Below, one piece after another: positions 41,675 through 51,342 of a DNA stretch of 64,000 nt (positions are counted from its first letter, which is position 1; each line of letters starts with the position of its first letter). The DNA is from CAILUG01 sp038125665 (GTDB lineage: Bacteria; Pseudomonadota; Gammaproteobacteria; Pseudomonadales; Pseudohongiellaceae), in NCBI GenBank assembly GCA_038125665.1, contig JAYPEI010000005.1, positions 1-64,000 of the forward strand. Reading direction: 5' to 3'. Under the pieces are notes generated by a model. It had not been told where the DNA came from and did not search any database. It saw nothing but the letters and a program-made list of their open reading frames with translations. The position numbers and the translations under genes are program-made.

Positions 41675-43195
41675 GTGTCAACAATCGAATCAAGCGAGAC
41701 AGCCAGAGTATCCCTGGCCCCATTGGCTCATCAGCTGCAGGATCCTACGCTATTGCCTCAAGGTTTGTTGATCAATGGAGAATGGGTGGATGCAGACAAT
41801 GGAGAAGTTTTTTCTGTCATTAATCCAGCCACTCAGGAACTCTTAGCCGAATTACCCAAAGCAGGAACGAGCGAAACTCGAAGAGCTATAGAAGCTGCTG
41901 AGCAAGCACTTATTGGCTGGCGGGCAACACTCGCCACTGAACGCTCCACCATACTAAGGCGCCTCTTTGATCTGATATTAGCCAATAGAGAAGATCTCGC
42001 TTTGATAATTACTTCAGAACAGGGTAAGCCATTGAATGAGGCAAGGGGAGAGGTGACTTATGCGGCCAGTTTTATAGAGTGGTTTGCAGAGGAGGCTAAA
42101 CGAAGCGATGGAACTATCATTCCTCAAAATACCAGAGGCAGACGTATCTTAGTACAGAAAGTACCTGTGGGAGTCTTTGCCGCAATCACTCCTTGGAACT
42201 TTCCTGCAGCCATGCTTACCCGCAAGGCTGGCCCAGGTTGGGCTTGTGGCTGTACTGGTGTTATCAAGCCAGCAAGCCAGACACCATTAACTACTTTAGC
42301 TTTAGGTATGTTGGCGGGACGTGCCGGCCTACCTCCAGGAGTGTGCAATATCATCACTGGAACAGCGGCAGTCATAGGGGGAGAACTTACAAGCCATCCC
42401 TCTGTTCGAAAGCTTTCCTTTACAGGCTCAACAGAAATTGGATCGCAACTGATCGCTGCTTGTGCTAAGACTGTAAAGCGTACCAGTATGGAGCTTGGAG
42501 GAAATGCGCCTTTCATAGTGTTTGATGACGCTGATTTGGAAACGGCGGTCAATGCAGCACTAGTAGCCAAGTTTAGAAATGGTGGACAAAGCTGTGTTGG
42601 AGCAAACCGTTTTTTAGTACAGTCTGGGATTTATCAGGCATTTAGCGAGCGCTTGGCTGAGGAAACTGCCAAACTCAAAGTATGTAATGGAATGGATGAA
42701 GATGCGAGGATAGGGCCGTTGATAGATCTTGCTGCAGTTAATAAGGTAGAAGAAAATATCAAGGATGCGCTTGATCTGGGAGCAAAGATTCTTTGTGGGG
42801 GGAGTCGACATTCCCTAGGAGGCTCTTTCTTTCAACCCACCATACTTGTAGATGTGCCAAGGATAGCAAAAGTTTTTAGTGATGAGACATTTGGCCCTGT
42901 GGCTCCTCTGTTTAGTTTCGAAGATGAGCATCAAGCTATTCAGATGGCTAATGATACTCCTTACGGTCTTGCCTCCTATATTTGTTCACGCGACGTAGCT
43001 CGTATTTTCCGGGTCATTGAAGCCCTTGAATTCGGCATGGTCGGGGTCAATGAAGGTCTAATTTCAACAGAAGTAGCCCCTTTTGGAGGAGTGAAAGCCT
43101 CTGGGGTTGGTCGTGAAGGATCTCATGTTGGCATGGATGAATATTTAGAGACCAAATATATTGCGCTGGGCGGGCTTAATGAAACTGTTAGTTAG
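41675..43195 (+). CDS. NAD(P)-dependent aldehyde dehydrogenase, succinate-semialdehyde type
   Basis: The protein of about 506 residues oxidises an aldehyde to an acid, most likely succinate semialdehyde (GabD-like). Motifs seen are the cofactor loop TPWNFPAAMLTRKAGP, the base Glu in MELGGNAPFIVFD, and the nucleophile Cys in NGGQSCVGANR. Starts are uncertain: GTG 41675 has AGGA upstream; TTG 41591 gives a longer N-terminus. The gene lies between glmM and tpiA, which commonly adjoin, so it may be a later insertion. Exact substrate is inferred. Confidence 0.88.
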   Translation: MSTIESSETARVSLAPLAHQLQDPTLLPQGLLINGEWVDADNGEVFSVINPATQELLAELPKAGTSETRRAIEAAEQALIGWRATLATERSTILRRLFDLILANREDLALIITSEQGKPLNEARGEVTYAASFIEWFAEEAKRSDGTIIPQNTRGRRILVQKVPVGVFAAITPWNFPAAMLTRKAGPGWACGCTGVIKPASQTPLTTLALGMLAGRAGLPPGVCNIITGTAAVIGGELTSHPSVRKLSFTGSTEIGSQLIAACAKTVKRTSMELGGNAPFIVFDDADLETAVNAALVAKFRNGGQSCVGANRFLVQSGIYQAFSERLAEETAKLKVCNGMDEDARIGPLIDLAAVNKVEENIKDALDLGAKILCGGSRHSLGGSFFQPTILVDVPRIAKVFSDETFGPVAPLFSFEDEHQAIQMANDTPYGLASYICSRDVARIFRVIEALEFGMVGVNEGLISTEVAPFGGVKASGVGREGSHVGMDEYLETKYIALGGLNETVS

Positions 43196-43267
43196 CACTC
43201 TAGCTTGCACTAGCCACCTATCTTCGCTAGACTTTGCGCCTTTTTCCAACGATAGGACGAGATAGGT

Positions 43268-44074
43268 TTGGATCAAGCTATTAGGTGCAGACGCCCTCTT
43301 GTGGCTGCCAATTGGAAAATGCATGGTCGTCGAGAAATGGCTTTAAGCTTCATGGCTGAGTTGCTAGAAGGTCTGACTAGAAATCCAATGGATGAAGAGA
43401 TGGATTTGTTAATTTGTCCGCCTTTCGTTCTGTTGTCAGAATTAGCTTCTTTTATCAATAGTCCTCAGGCAGCAAAGTTACAGCAAACCTTAGTGCTTGG
43501 TGCACAAAACTTACATGAGCGGCCACATGGTGCTTATACCGGTGAAATCTCTGGAAGTATGCTGATAGAAGCTGGGTGCCAATATGTCTTGGTAGGACAT
43601 TCGGAGCGTCGAACTTTGTTTGGTGAAAACGATGCTCTTGTAGCGGAAAAATTCATAGCTGCTCAGCAGGCAGGGCTTACGCCAATACTTTGCCTCGGTG
43701 AGCTCGCAAGTGAGCGAGAGACTGATCGTACTGCTGAGGTGGTTAGTCGACAGTTAAATGAAGTCTTGCAAACGGCTGGTACGAAAGCATTTGAGAATGC
43801 AGTAGTTGCTTATGAGCCTGTTTGGGCGATAGGGACTGGATTAACTGCAACACCTATGCTGGCTCAGGAGGTTCATGCGCAAATTCGTGCTGAGCTTGCT
43901 GCAGCTGGCGTAGCTAACGCAGCACAAGATGTTCGTATTTTGTATGGCGGAAGTGTTAAGCCCAACAATGCAGCTGACTTGTTTGCTGAAATTGACATAG
44001 ATGGTGCGCTTGTAGGGGGGGCTTCTTTGGAAGCTAAGGATTTTTTGGCGATCTGTGCTGCCGCTCGTCATTAG
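43268..44074 (+). CDS. tpiA: Triosephosphate isomerase
   Basis: The 268-residue TIM-barrel enzyme interconverts dihydroxyacetone phosphate and glyceraldehyde-3-phosphate. Active-site residues are visible: Asn-Lys in AANWKMHG, His in VGHSERRTLF, Glu in YEPVWAIGTG, and the phosphate loop YGGSVKPNNA. The predicted start is TTG 43268. It precedes secG, the common order. Confidence 0.97.
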   Translation: MDQAIRCRRPLVAANWKMHGRREMALSFMAELLEGLTRNPMDEEMDLLICPPFVLLSELASFINSPQAAKLQQTLVLGAQNLHERPHGAYTGEISGSMLIEAGCQYVLVGHSERRTLFGENDALVAEKFIAAQQAGLTPILCLGELASERETDRTAEVVSRQLNEVLQTAGTKAFENAVVAYEPVWAIGTGLTATPMLAQEVHAQIRAELAAAGVANAAQDVRILYGGSVKPNNAADLFAEIDIDGALVGGASLEAKDFLAICAAARH

Positions 44075-44223
44075 TATAGATTCAACTAAAGAGATCTTGA
44101 GATTCTATTTCATTGATGAAGAATAAGTCATGACAGTCACTAATCATTCAATGCTTGATTAGTTGAAAACATAACTAAGCGTCCTAAATAGGCGTATTAT
44201 TGAGAAAAACGAGGATAGCCTCT

Positions 44224-44655
44224 GTGAATATTGCGGGTTTTGAAGGTTTAATCATAATTGTGCATCTGCTGGCAGCTATTGGTATTGTGGCTCTAGTGTT
44301 GCTGCAACAGGGTAAAGGTGCTGATGCTGGAGCTTCCTTTGGTGGTGGTGCATCGCAAACTTTATTTGGAAGTGTTGGTAGCGGGAATGTACTAAGTCAC
44401 ACAACTGCTTGGTTGGCTGTGGTATTCTTCGTTACCAGCATTGGTCTAGCTTTTATCGCTAAACAGAGAGTTTCAAGTCCTGACCAAAACAGTGGTCTGA
44501 TTGAAAATATTGAGCAAATGGATTCACTGGCTCCACCACTAGACTCTGATTTACCTGATTTGAGTGAAAATCCAGTCAGTGAAGATGAGCAACCAGATGA
44601 TATTCCGGTTTTAGGTGCAGAGCCTTTGCAAGAGAGTGCTGAGCTGCCGGATTAG
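44224..44655 (+). CDS. secG: Preprotein translocase subunit SecG
   Basis: The protein of about 143 residues is a small subunit of the SecYEG channel. It has two transmembrane helices (IIIVHLLAAIGIVALVLLQQ and the segment after LSHTTAWLA) around the conserved loop GKGADAGASFGGGASQTLFG. The C-terminal 65 residues are acidic and Pro-rich, longer than in E. coli. GTG 44224 with GAGG 9 nt upstream is used rather than TTG 44200. tRNA-Leu follows 57 bp later. Confidence 0.95.
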   Translation: MNIAGFEGLIIIVHLLAAIGIVALVLLQQGKGADAGASFGGGASQTLFGSVGSGNVLSHTTAWLAVVFFVTSIGLAFIAKQRVSSPDQNSGLIENIEQMDSLAPPLDSDLPDLSENPVSEDEQPDDIPVLGAEPLQESAELPD

Positions 44656-44712
44656 TAATGGTACTGTTATCAGTAAATAGCATAAGTTGGTAGTACAAAT
44701 TAGCTGGAAAAT

Positions 44713-44797
44713 GCCCAAGTGGTGAAATTGGTAGACACGCTATCTTGAGGGGGTAGTGACTTCGGTCGTGGCGGTTCAAGTCCGCCCTTGGGCACCA
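44713..44797 (+). tRNA. tRNA-Leu (anticodon GAG)
   Basis: The 85-nt class II tRNA has a GCCCAAG/CTTGGGC acceptor stem, an anticodon loop TTGAGGG on a CTATC/GGTAG stem, a short variable arm and GTTCAAGTC in the T arm. CCA is encoded. It follows secG, as in many gammaproteobacteria. Confidence 0.96.
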
Positions 44798-44974
44798 ATA
44801 TTCGATAAGCATCACTATTTTTCTCAGTTTAGGCAAACTCTCTGGCTTTTTAGTCAAAAAGAGTAAAGTCTCATTATTGCTTAAGCTCAACCTCTAAAGT
44901 CTGGTTCCTACTAGCCTAACTCAATCAAGTATGAACTAAGCCTGGAATCGGTGTCTGGAGATCTTAGCAATTTC

Positions 44975-45003
44975 TTGACCACCTGCAGTTCCTCTCCTAT
45001 AAT
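44975..45003 (+). promoter_or_regulatory. Sigma-70 promoter of the initiator tRNA operon
   Basis: TTGACC (44975-44980) and TATAAT (44998-45003) are 17 bp apart, a near-consensus promoter. A GC-rich GCCGGCC discriminator follows, typical of growth-rate and stringent control. It starts about 26 bp before the tRNA and may read on to rimP-nusA-infB. Confidence 0.88.
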
Positions 45004-45028
45004 GCCGGCCTTATTGATAGTCGAATGT

Positions 45029-45105
<77 letters not shown>

Positions 45106-45282
45106 ATTCATTATTGCCAGCGAGCTTAGTATGTTTTTCAGTTTTTAGCTGAAATAATTAACCCTTAAAGTTATTGGTAATGTACTGAGCATTTAAGCTA
45201 GTAAGAAGTAAGAAAGCCGTGTGAAGTTAAATTATAACTGCTCATGCAAGCTTGCTCAGGAAGCTAGATAGCATTTCACTGG

Positions 45283-45301
45283 CCCCCTTGAGGGGTTTTT
45301 T
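45283..45301 (+). terminator. Weak terminator/attenuator between initiator tRNA and rimP
   Basis: CCCC-TTGA-GGGG is followed by seven T. The stem is only four pairs, so it may attenuate rather than stop transcription into rimP-nusA-infB. It lies in the 270-bp leader, which holds no other feature that I can support. Confidence 0.5.
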
Positions 45302-45377
45302 GTTATCTGAAATTTGTTTACAGAAAATTGTAGTGATGGGCCTAGTGCCCATTTTTTATTGGCCAACTGGAGATATG

Positions 45378-45845
45378 ATGGCAGCAAGATCCGCCTTGAT
45401 CGAAGCTATTGTAGCGCCGGTTGTTCAGACGCTAGGATTTGAATTGTGGGGCATAGAGTATCTGGGGCAGGGAAAGCATACCCTACTAAGAATTTATATT
45501 GAAAAAGAAGAGGGTATTGATATTGATGACTGTGCGCAAGTAAGTCGTCAAATATCTGCCATTCTTGATGTTGAAGATCCAATCAGTTCACATTACACCT
45601 TGGAGGTCTCGTCGCCAGGTTTGGATAGAATGCTATTCAAGATTGATCAATACAAGGCATATCTTGGAAGTAAAATTAAGTTAAGGTTGACTGAAAACTT
45701 TGAAGGAAGAAGAAATTTTCAAGGAAATTTAACAGGTGTTATTGATGATATGATCACCGTGGAGAACGAAAGCGTTAGCTACGAGTTTCCTTTTGAGTTA
45801 ATAGAAAAAATAATAGTATTTGGCGACTTGGAAAAGAAAAAATAA
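45378..45845 (+). CDS. rimP: Ribosome maturation factor RimP
   Basis: The protein of about 155 residues helps assemble the 30S subunit. It has the N-terminal domain with VVQTLGFELWGIEYLGQGKHTLLRIYIE, the DDCAQVSRQISAILD segment and EVSSPGLDR, followed by the SH3-like C-terminal domain. ATG 45375 and 45378 are both possible; GGAG spacing favours the second. It is the first gene of rimP-nusA-infB-rbfA-truB. Confidence 0.95.
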   Translation: MAARSALIEAIVAPVVQTLGFELWGIEYLGQGKHTLLRIYIEKEEGIDIDDCAQVSRQISAILDVEDPISSHYTLEVSSPGLDRMLFKIDQYKAYLGSKIKLRLTENFEGRRNFQGNLTGVIDDMITVENESVSYEFPFELIEKIIVFGDLEKKK

Positions 45846-45972
45846 TTTCTCAGCTTATGGGATTGTCCAGGCTGAATAAAAAAATGTACTTACGTTTAAG
45901 AATTTAACAAATGTTTTTATAAACAGGTATCGCCAAACTAGTGCTGAATACCTTTGCATAGGTGACAAACTT

Positions 45973-47469
45973 ATGAATAACAAAGAAATCCTGCTGGTAG
46001 CAGACGCAGTTTCTAACGAGAAAGGTGTTTCTCGGGAAGTGATTTTTAAAGCAATTGAATCTGCTTTAGCTTCTGCCACGAAAAAACGCTACTTAGAGGA
46101 AGAGATCGATTGTGAAGTTATCATTGACCGAGATTCTGGTAATTACGAGACCTTCCGTAAGTGGACAGTTGTACCAGATAATGAACTAGCCTTATTAGGT
46201 TCTCAATTTACCACAGAGGAAGCTCATGAGGTAAACCCAGAGTTACAGCCAGGCGATGTTCATCGTGAGCGAATTGAGAATGTCGAGTTTGGTAGAATTG
46301 CAGCACAAACTGCGAAACAAGTTATTGTTCAAAAGGTGCGTGAGGCAGAACGTGAGCTAATTGTTAATGAGTATGCAAACAGGATTGGTAAACTAATTAG
46401 CGGCACAGTGAAAAAAGTGACAAGAGATAATGTCATTGTTGATTTAGGCAACAATGCTGAAGGTTTGTTGCCTCGAGAAAATCTTATTCCTCGCGAAATC
46501 CTACGTATGAGTGATCGTGTGCGTGCGTTGCTGCTAGAAGTAAGAACAGAACTACGCGGGCCGCAGCTCCTGTTAAGTCGAACCGCTCCAGAGATGTTGA
46601 TCGAACTTTTTAAAATAGAAGTTCCTGAAATTTCTGAAGAAATAATTGAAATAAAAGCAGCTGCGCGTGATCCAGGATCACGTGCAAAGATTGCTGTAAA
46701 AACCAATGATAAGCGTATCGATCCTGTAGGTGCCTGTGTAGGTATGAGGGGTTCTCGTGTTCAAGTGGTTTCAGGTGAATTATCCAACGAGCGGATTGAT
46801 ATCGTTTTGTGGGACGATAATCCTGCGCAGCTTGTAATTAACGCCATGGCTCCAGCACAAGTAGCATCCATTGTGGTAGATGAAGATAGTCATACAATGG
46901 ACGTTGCAGTGGCAGAAGACAATTTAGCCCAGGCAATTGGTCGTAATGGACAAAATGTTCGCCTATCCAGTGAGCTAACTGGTTGGGCAATCAATGTTAT
47001 GTCCGAAGAAAATGCCCAGGATAAGATTCAGCAGGAAACTTCAACGATCATCAAGACTTTCATGGCAGCATTAGACGTCGATGAAGAAGTTGCAGAAATT
47101 TTAGTCACGGAAGGCTTTACTAATATAGAAGAGGTCGCTTACGTGCCATTGGAAGAGATTGCGCAAATTCAAGATTTCGATGAAGAGATTGCAAATGAAC
47201 TGCGTAACCGCGCTAAAGATGCATTACTTACTAAAGCCATAGCGTCAGAAGAAGAAATTAATAAAGCCGGCATTAATGAAGATCTTTTGAACATGGAAGG
47301 TATGACTAATGAACTTGCACTTGCATTATCCAAGCTAGACATTCTTACTATGGAAGATCTAGCAGAACAGGGTATAGATGACCTCATGCCAATCGAAGGT
47401 ATGGACGAAGAGAAAGCAGGACGGCTCATTATGACTGCTCGAGCACCTTGGTTCGCAGGGCAAGAGTAA
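45973..47469 (+). CDS. nusA: Transcription termination/antitermination factor NusA
   Basis: The 498-residue factor binds RNA polymerase and modulates pausing, termination and antitermination. The order is the N-terminal polymerase-binding domain, S1 domain (GTVKKVTRDNVIVDLG), two KH domains (VGACVGMRGSRVQ and AQAIGRNGQNVRLSS), and two acidic C-terminal repeats as in E. coli. The rimP-nusA gap of 127 bp is longer than usual. Confidence 0.98.
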   Translation: MNNKEILLVADAVSNEKGVSREVIFKAIESALASATKKRYLEEEIDCEVIIDRDSGNYETFRKWTVVPDNELALLGSQFTTEEAHEVNPELQPGDVHRERIENVEFGRIAAQTAKQVIVQKVREAERELIVNEYANRIGKLISGTVKKVTRDNVIVDLGNNAEGLLPRENLIPREILRMSDRVRALLLEVRTELRGPQLLLSRTAPEMLIELFKIEVPEISEEIIEIKAAARDPGSRAKIAVKTNDKRIDPVGACVGMRGSRVQVVSGELSNERIDIVLWDDNPAQLVINAMAPAQVASIVVDEDSHTMDVAVAEDNLAQAIGRNGQNVRLSSELTGWAINVMSEENAQDKIQQETSTIIKTFMAALDVDEEVAEILVTEGFTNIEEVAYVPLEEIAQIQDFDEEIANELRNRAKDALLTKAIASEEEINKAGINEDLLNMEGMTNELALALSKLDILTMEDLAEQGIDDLMPIEGMDEEKAGRLIMTARAPWFAGQE

Positions 47470-47502
47470 GTCAACTCAAGGCCCTTATCTTAGGAGTAAT
47501 TA

Positions 47503-50001
47503 ATGGCAAATTTAAGCATTAATGATTTAGCACGCGCCGTGGGTGTTCCAGTGGGACGGCTGCTCGAGCAGATCAAGGAAGCTGGCTTGCCCCAGACTAC
47601 GCCAGAAGATGGTATTACCAATGATGAGCGCGCTAAGCTACTGTCTTTTCTTAAAAGTCGTCATGGAGATAGCTCTGGCTCTGATACTGCCCCACAAAAA
47701 ATAATGCTTCGTCGTAAAACAACTGAGACTCTCAAGTCTTCAGACAATAGTGGTCGAGGCAAGACAGTCAATGTTGAAGTGCGCAAGAAACGTACCTATG
47801 TTAGGCGTAGTGTAGAAGAAGCTCAAAAAGAAGCCGAAGAAAAAGAACGCTTAGCTGCTCAACAAAGAGAACACGAGGAAACACAACGCAAGGCTCGTGA
47901 AGCAGAAGAAGCACGAATAACTGCTGAGGCGAAAGCTGCAAGGCAACAAGGTACCTCTGCTAAGACTCAAAGGCAATCTTCAGCATCAATAGACATATCA
48001 TTGCCCCGCCAAGATCTACGCAAGCCTGGTGGAAAAAAAGAATTTACAGAAAAAGATGAAGACTCTGGTCGCAAGAGCCTTAGTAAACGCAAAGAAAAAG
48101 ACGCACCTCCCAAGCGCATAAAAGGAGGAGGACGTTCTGCCGAATCATTTATTCTGGAAGAAGACGATTCTATGGGATCGCGTCGTCGAGGTGGTCGCAA
48201 GAAACAAACTTCTAAGCACCAATTCGAGATGCCTAAAGAGTTTATTTCGCGTGAGATCGAAGTACCAGAGGCTATCACGGTATCTGATCTTGCCGCCAAA
48301 ATGTCGCTCAAAGCAAGTGAGCTCATTAAGACGCTTATGAAGATGGGTGTGATGGCAACAGTAAACCAAATACTGGATCAAGACACCTCCGTGCTATTAG
48401 TTGAAGAATTAGGGCATAGACCCAAAACTATTTCAGCAACGCAATTAGAGGATGATATTGTAGACAATATTTCTTACGAAGGAGATGAACTTTCAAGAGC
48501 ACCTGTCGTGACAGTGATGGGACATGTTGACCATGGTAAGACTTCATTGTTGGACTACATTAGAAAATCCAAGGTAACTGCCGGTGAGGCTGGTGGTATT
48601 ACACAGCACATTGGGGCATATCATGTGCAAACTTCAAAAGGCACGGTTTCTTTTTTAGACACGCCTGGTCACGCTGCATTTTCAGCTATGCGTTCCCGAG
48701 GAGCTAAAGCTACTGACGTAGTGATTCTAGTAGTGGCTGCTGACGATGGTGTTATGCCTCAGACAATCGAGGCTATTCAGCACGCAAGAGCTTCTGGAGT
48801 ACCTTTAGTCGTTGCTGTTAACAAAATTGATAAAGAGGGTGCAGATCCTGACCGCGTGAGAAGTGAACTTGCTCAACACGAAGTCATCCCAGAGGAATGG
48901 GGTGGAGATATTCAGTTTGTGCATGTATCGGCGCATACTGGTGAAGGTATCGATACATTGCTAGATGCTGTCTTGCTGCAGGCCGAATTGCTAGAGCTAA
49001 AAGCAGTGGTTGATTGTCCAGCCAAAGGGGTAGTGATCGAGTCTTCATTAGATAAGGGGCGTGGATCTGTAGCAACGGTATTAGTTCAGAATGGAACACT
49101 TAAGCTAGGCGATATCGTTCTTTGTGGTCATGAGTTTGGTCGAGTCCGTGCCATGCTTGATGAAAATGGTCAACAGGCGAAAACTGCTGGACCCTCAATT
49201 CCAGTACAGATTCTAGGCCTCAATGGTACGCCAGATGCTGGTGATGAATTCTTGGTAGTAGATACTGAACGTAAAGCTCGTGAAGTAGCTGAGTTTAGAA
49301 TGCAACGTCATAAAGAGGCTATGGTGGCACGACAGGCTGCACTGAAAGCTGAAAATCTATTCGCCACAATGGGTAAGGAAAATGAGCGCAAGATTCTAAA
49401 TATAGTTCTGAAAACTGATGTTCGCGGTTCTCTTGAAGCCATCATGGGTGCTCTCAATGGAATGGGAAATACGGAAGTAGCAGTTAATATCGTTGGCTAT
49501 GGCGTAGGAGGTATTTCTGAGACTGATGTACAGTTAGCAGAAACATCAAGTGCGACAATCATTGGTTTCAATGTACGTGCTGAAAAATCTGCACGAAATA
49601 TGCTTGAACAACTTGGTTTACAGTTACGCTACTACAGCATAATTTATAATCTGATTGATGATGTAAAAGGTGTTCTCAGCGGTATGTTGTCACCAGAAGT
49701 CCGCGAAGAAATTGTAGGTGTTGCTGAGGTGCGTGAAGTCTTTAATTCACCTAAGTTTGGTCTTATCGCAGGTTCTATGGTGATAGAGGGCATTATTTAT
49801 CGTAATAAGCCTATACGTGTACTTCGTGATAACGTAGTAATCTACGAGGGAGAACTTGAATCCTTGCGTCGATTTAAAGATGAAGCCAGCGAAGTGCGCA
49901 ATGGTATGGAATGTGGAATTGGTGTGAAGAACTATACAGATGTACGTTTAGGCGATAAGATTGAAGTGTATAACCGGACTCAGGTTGCGCGTTCACTCTG
50001 A
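47503..50001 (+). CDS. infB: Translation initiation factor IF-2
   Basis: The 832-residue GTPase places initiator tRNA on the 30S subunit. After an N-terminal helical domain comes a long charged linker (residues 90-245). The GTPase domain has GHVDHGKTS, FLDTPGHAAF and NKID motifs. Domains II to IV follow, with the IF-2 core stretch DVRGSLEAIMGAL and the fMet-tRNA binding end. The initiator tRNA gene lies just upstream of this operon. Confidence 0.98.
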   Translation: MANLSINDLARAVGVPVGRLLEQIKEAGLPQTTPEDGITNDERAKLLSFLKSRHGDSSGSDTAPQKIMLRRKTTETLKSSDNSGRGKTVNVEVRKKRTYVRRSVEEAQKEAEEKERLAAQQREHEETQRKAREAEEARITAEAKAARQQGTSAKTQRQSSASIDISLPRQDLRKPGGKKEFTEKDEDSGRKSLSKRKEKDAPPKRIKGGGRSAESFILEEDDSMGSRRRGGRKKQTSKHQFEMPKEFISREIEVPEAITVSDLAAKMSLKASELIKTLMKMGVMATVNQILDQDTSVLLVEELGHRPKTISATQLEDDIVDNISYEGDELSRAPVVTVMGHVDHGKTSLLDYIRKSKVTAGEAGGITQHIGAYHVQTSKGTVSFLDTPGHAAFSAMRSRGAKATDVVILVVAADDGVMPQTIEAIQHARASGVPLVVAVNKIDKEGADPDRVRSELAQHEVIPEEWGGDIQFVHVSAHTGEGIDTLLDAVLLQAELLELKAVVDCPAKGVVIESSLDKGRGSVATVLVQNGTLKLGDIVLCGHEFGRVRAMLDENGQQAKTAGPSIPVQILGLNGTPDAGDEFLVVDTERKAREVAEFRMQRHKEAMVARQAALKAENLFATMGKENERKILNIVLKTDVRGSLEAIMGALNGMGNTEVAVNIVGYGVGGISETDVQLAETSSATIIGFNVRAEKSARNMLEQLGLQLRYYSIIYNLIDDVKGVLSGMLSPEVREEIVGVAEVREVFNSPKFGLIAGSMVIEGIIYRNKPIRVLRDNVVIYEGELESLRRFKDEASEVRNGMECGIGVKNYTDVRLGDKIEVYNRTQVARSL

Positions 50002-50017
50002 TATCTTAACGGAAAGA

Positions 50018-50386
50018 ATGCTGATGTCTCCTACTTCAAACAGACTGGACCGAATTAATGACCAAGTTGCGCAGGAGCTGGCGTCACTTGTACGTAGTGA
50101 GTTGAGTGCCCCTGGTCTAGGTATGATTTCAGTGTTGAGTGCGCGTGTTTCTAAAGATCTAGCACATGCTGATGTATATGTAAGTGTTTTAGGAGCAGAA
50201 GCTGAAGTTGCTCTGGAGATTCTTCGTAATGCTTCCGGTTTCTTACGTTCACAGCTTGCACGAAATCTTAATATGCGTGCAACTCCTAAGTTAAAGTTTT
50301 ACTACGATGAAAGTGTGGAGCGTGGACGTAATTTATCCAGCCTCATCGATCGTGCGTTGGATGAAGATTCTCACCATAGTGAATAG
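50018..50386 (+). CDS. rbfA: Ribosome-binding factor A
   Basis: The protein of about 122 residues is a single KH-like domain that assists 16S rRNA maturation and cold adaptation. The start region RLDRINDQVAQELASLVRSEL and the end segment LKFYYDESVERGRNLSSLIDRAL are typical. ATG 50018 with GGAAAG upstream is used; ATG 50024 is possible. It lies between infB and truB. Confidence 0.95.
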   Translation: MLMSPTSNRLDRINDQVAQELASLVRSELSAPGLGMISVLSARVSKDLAHADVYVSVLGAEAEVALEILRNASGFLRSQLARNLNMRATPKLKFYYDESVERGRNLSSLIDRALDEDSHHSE

Positions 50387-50396
50387 CTAGCAAAGT

Positions 50397-51305
50397 ATGT
50401 CTTATCTAATAGATGGTATTTTGTTGCTGGATAAACCTCCAGGAATGTCTTCAAATCAATTGCTACAGAAAGTCAAACGACATCTACAGGCTGAGAAGGC
50501 TGGTCATACTGGCGCTTTAGACCCCATCGCTACGGGTGTATTACCCATTTGTCTAGGAGAGGCAACTAAAGTCTCACAATACTTGCTTGATTCTGATAAA
50601 TGTTATGTTGCTCAAGTTCAGCTAGGAGTGACTACCACCACAGGTGATAGGACTGGTGATGTACTGAGAACAGCTAAAGTACCTCAGTTCAACGAAGCTT
50701 CCTTAGAAGTGACCCTGCAAAAGTTTCGTGGTGATATTGAACAGGAGCCTTCTCTATATTCTGCTCTGAAACAAGATGGTGTCCCTAGGTATAAACTAGC
50801 TCGAAGTGGTAAGAAGATTCGCTCTAAGCTTCGTAAAGTCACTATCTATAATCTAAAGTTAATTTCTTATGCAGATTCCTATCTTGAAATTGAAGTCTGT
50901 TGCTCAAAGGGTACATATATACGAGCTCTGGCAGAGGATATTGGCTCCTCACTTGGTTGTGGAGCCCATATTAAAGAACTGAGAAGAACTAGAGCTGGAC
51001 CTTTTTCATTAGAACAATGTTTGAGTTTAGAGTCCGTGAAGGAAATGCAAGGAGAAAAACTCCATGATAGACTGCTTACACCAGATAGGGCTTTGCCTGA
51101 GATGCCAAGTATCCAATTAAGTAGTCTTGAGAGACAGCGTCTACGTTTTGGACAAACTGTCTATCTGGGAAGCATACCCTTGAATTGGCAAGGGTCTCTA
51201 AATCCTTGGAAAGCTTATTCAGATGGGGAATTCATTGGTCTGGTCAATATTGGCGAAGATATGCGTGTGTCTGTCTTAAGGTTAATGAAGTTTGCTAAGC
51301 CCTGA
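50397..51305 (+). CDS. truB: tRNA pseudouridine-55 synthase TruB
   Basis: The 302-residue enzyme makes pseudouridine at position 55 of the tRNA T loop. The start GILLLDKPPGMSSNQLLQKV and the catalytic Asp in GHTGALDPIATGVLP are diagnostic; SKGTYIRALAEDIG follows. It starts 10 bp after rbfA. The rpsO-pnp genes that often follow are absent; a minus-strand gene comes next. Confidence 0.97.
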   Translation: MSYLIDGILLLDKPPGMSSNQLLQKVKRHLQAEKAGHTGALDPIATGVLPICLGEATKVSQYLLDSDKCYVAQVQLGVTTTTGDRTGDVLRTAKVPQFNEASLEVTLQKFRGDIEQEPSLYSALKQDGVPRYKLARSGKKIRSKLRKVTIYNLKLISYADSYLEIEVCCSKGTYIRALAEDIGSSLGCGAHIKELRRTRAGPFSLEQCLSLESVKEMQGEKLHDRLLTPDRALPEMPSIQLSSLERQRLRFGQTVYLGSIPLNWQGSLNPWKAYSDGEFIGLVNIGEDMRVSVLRLMKFAKP

Positions 51306-51342
51306 AAAAATTGATTTTAGAGTTTACGAAACTTTATTCGTA

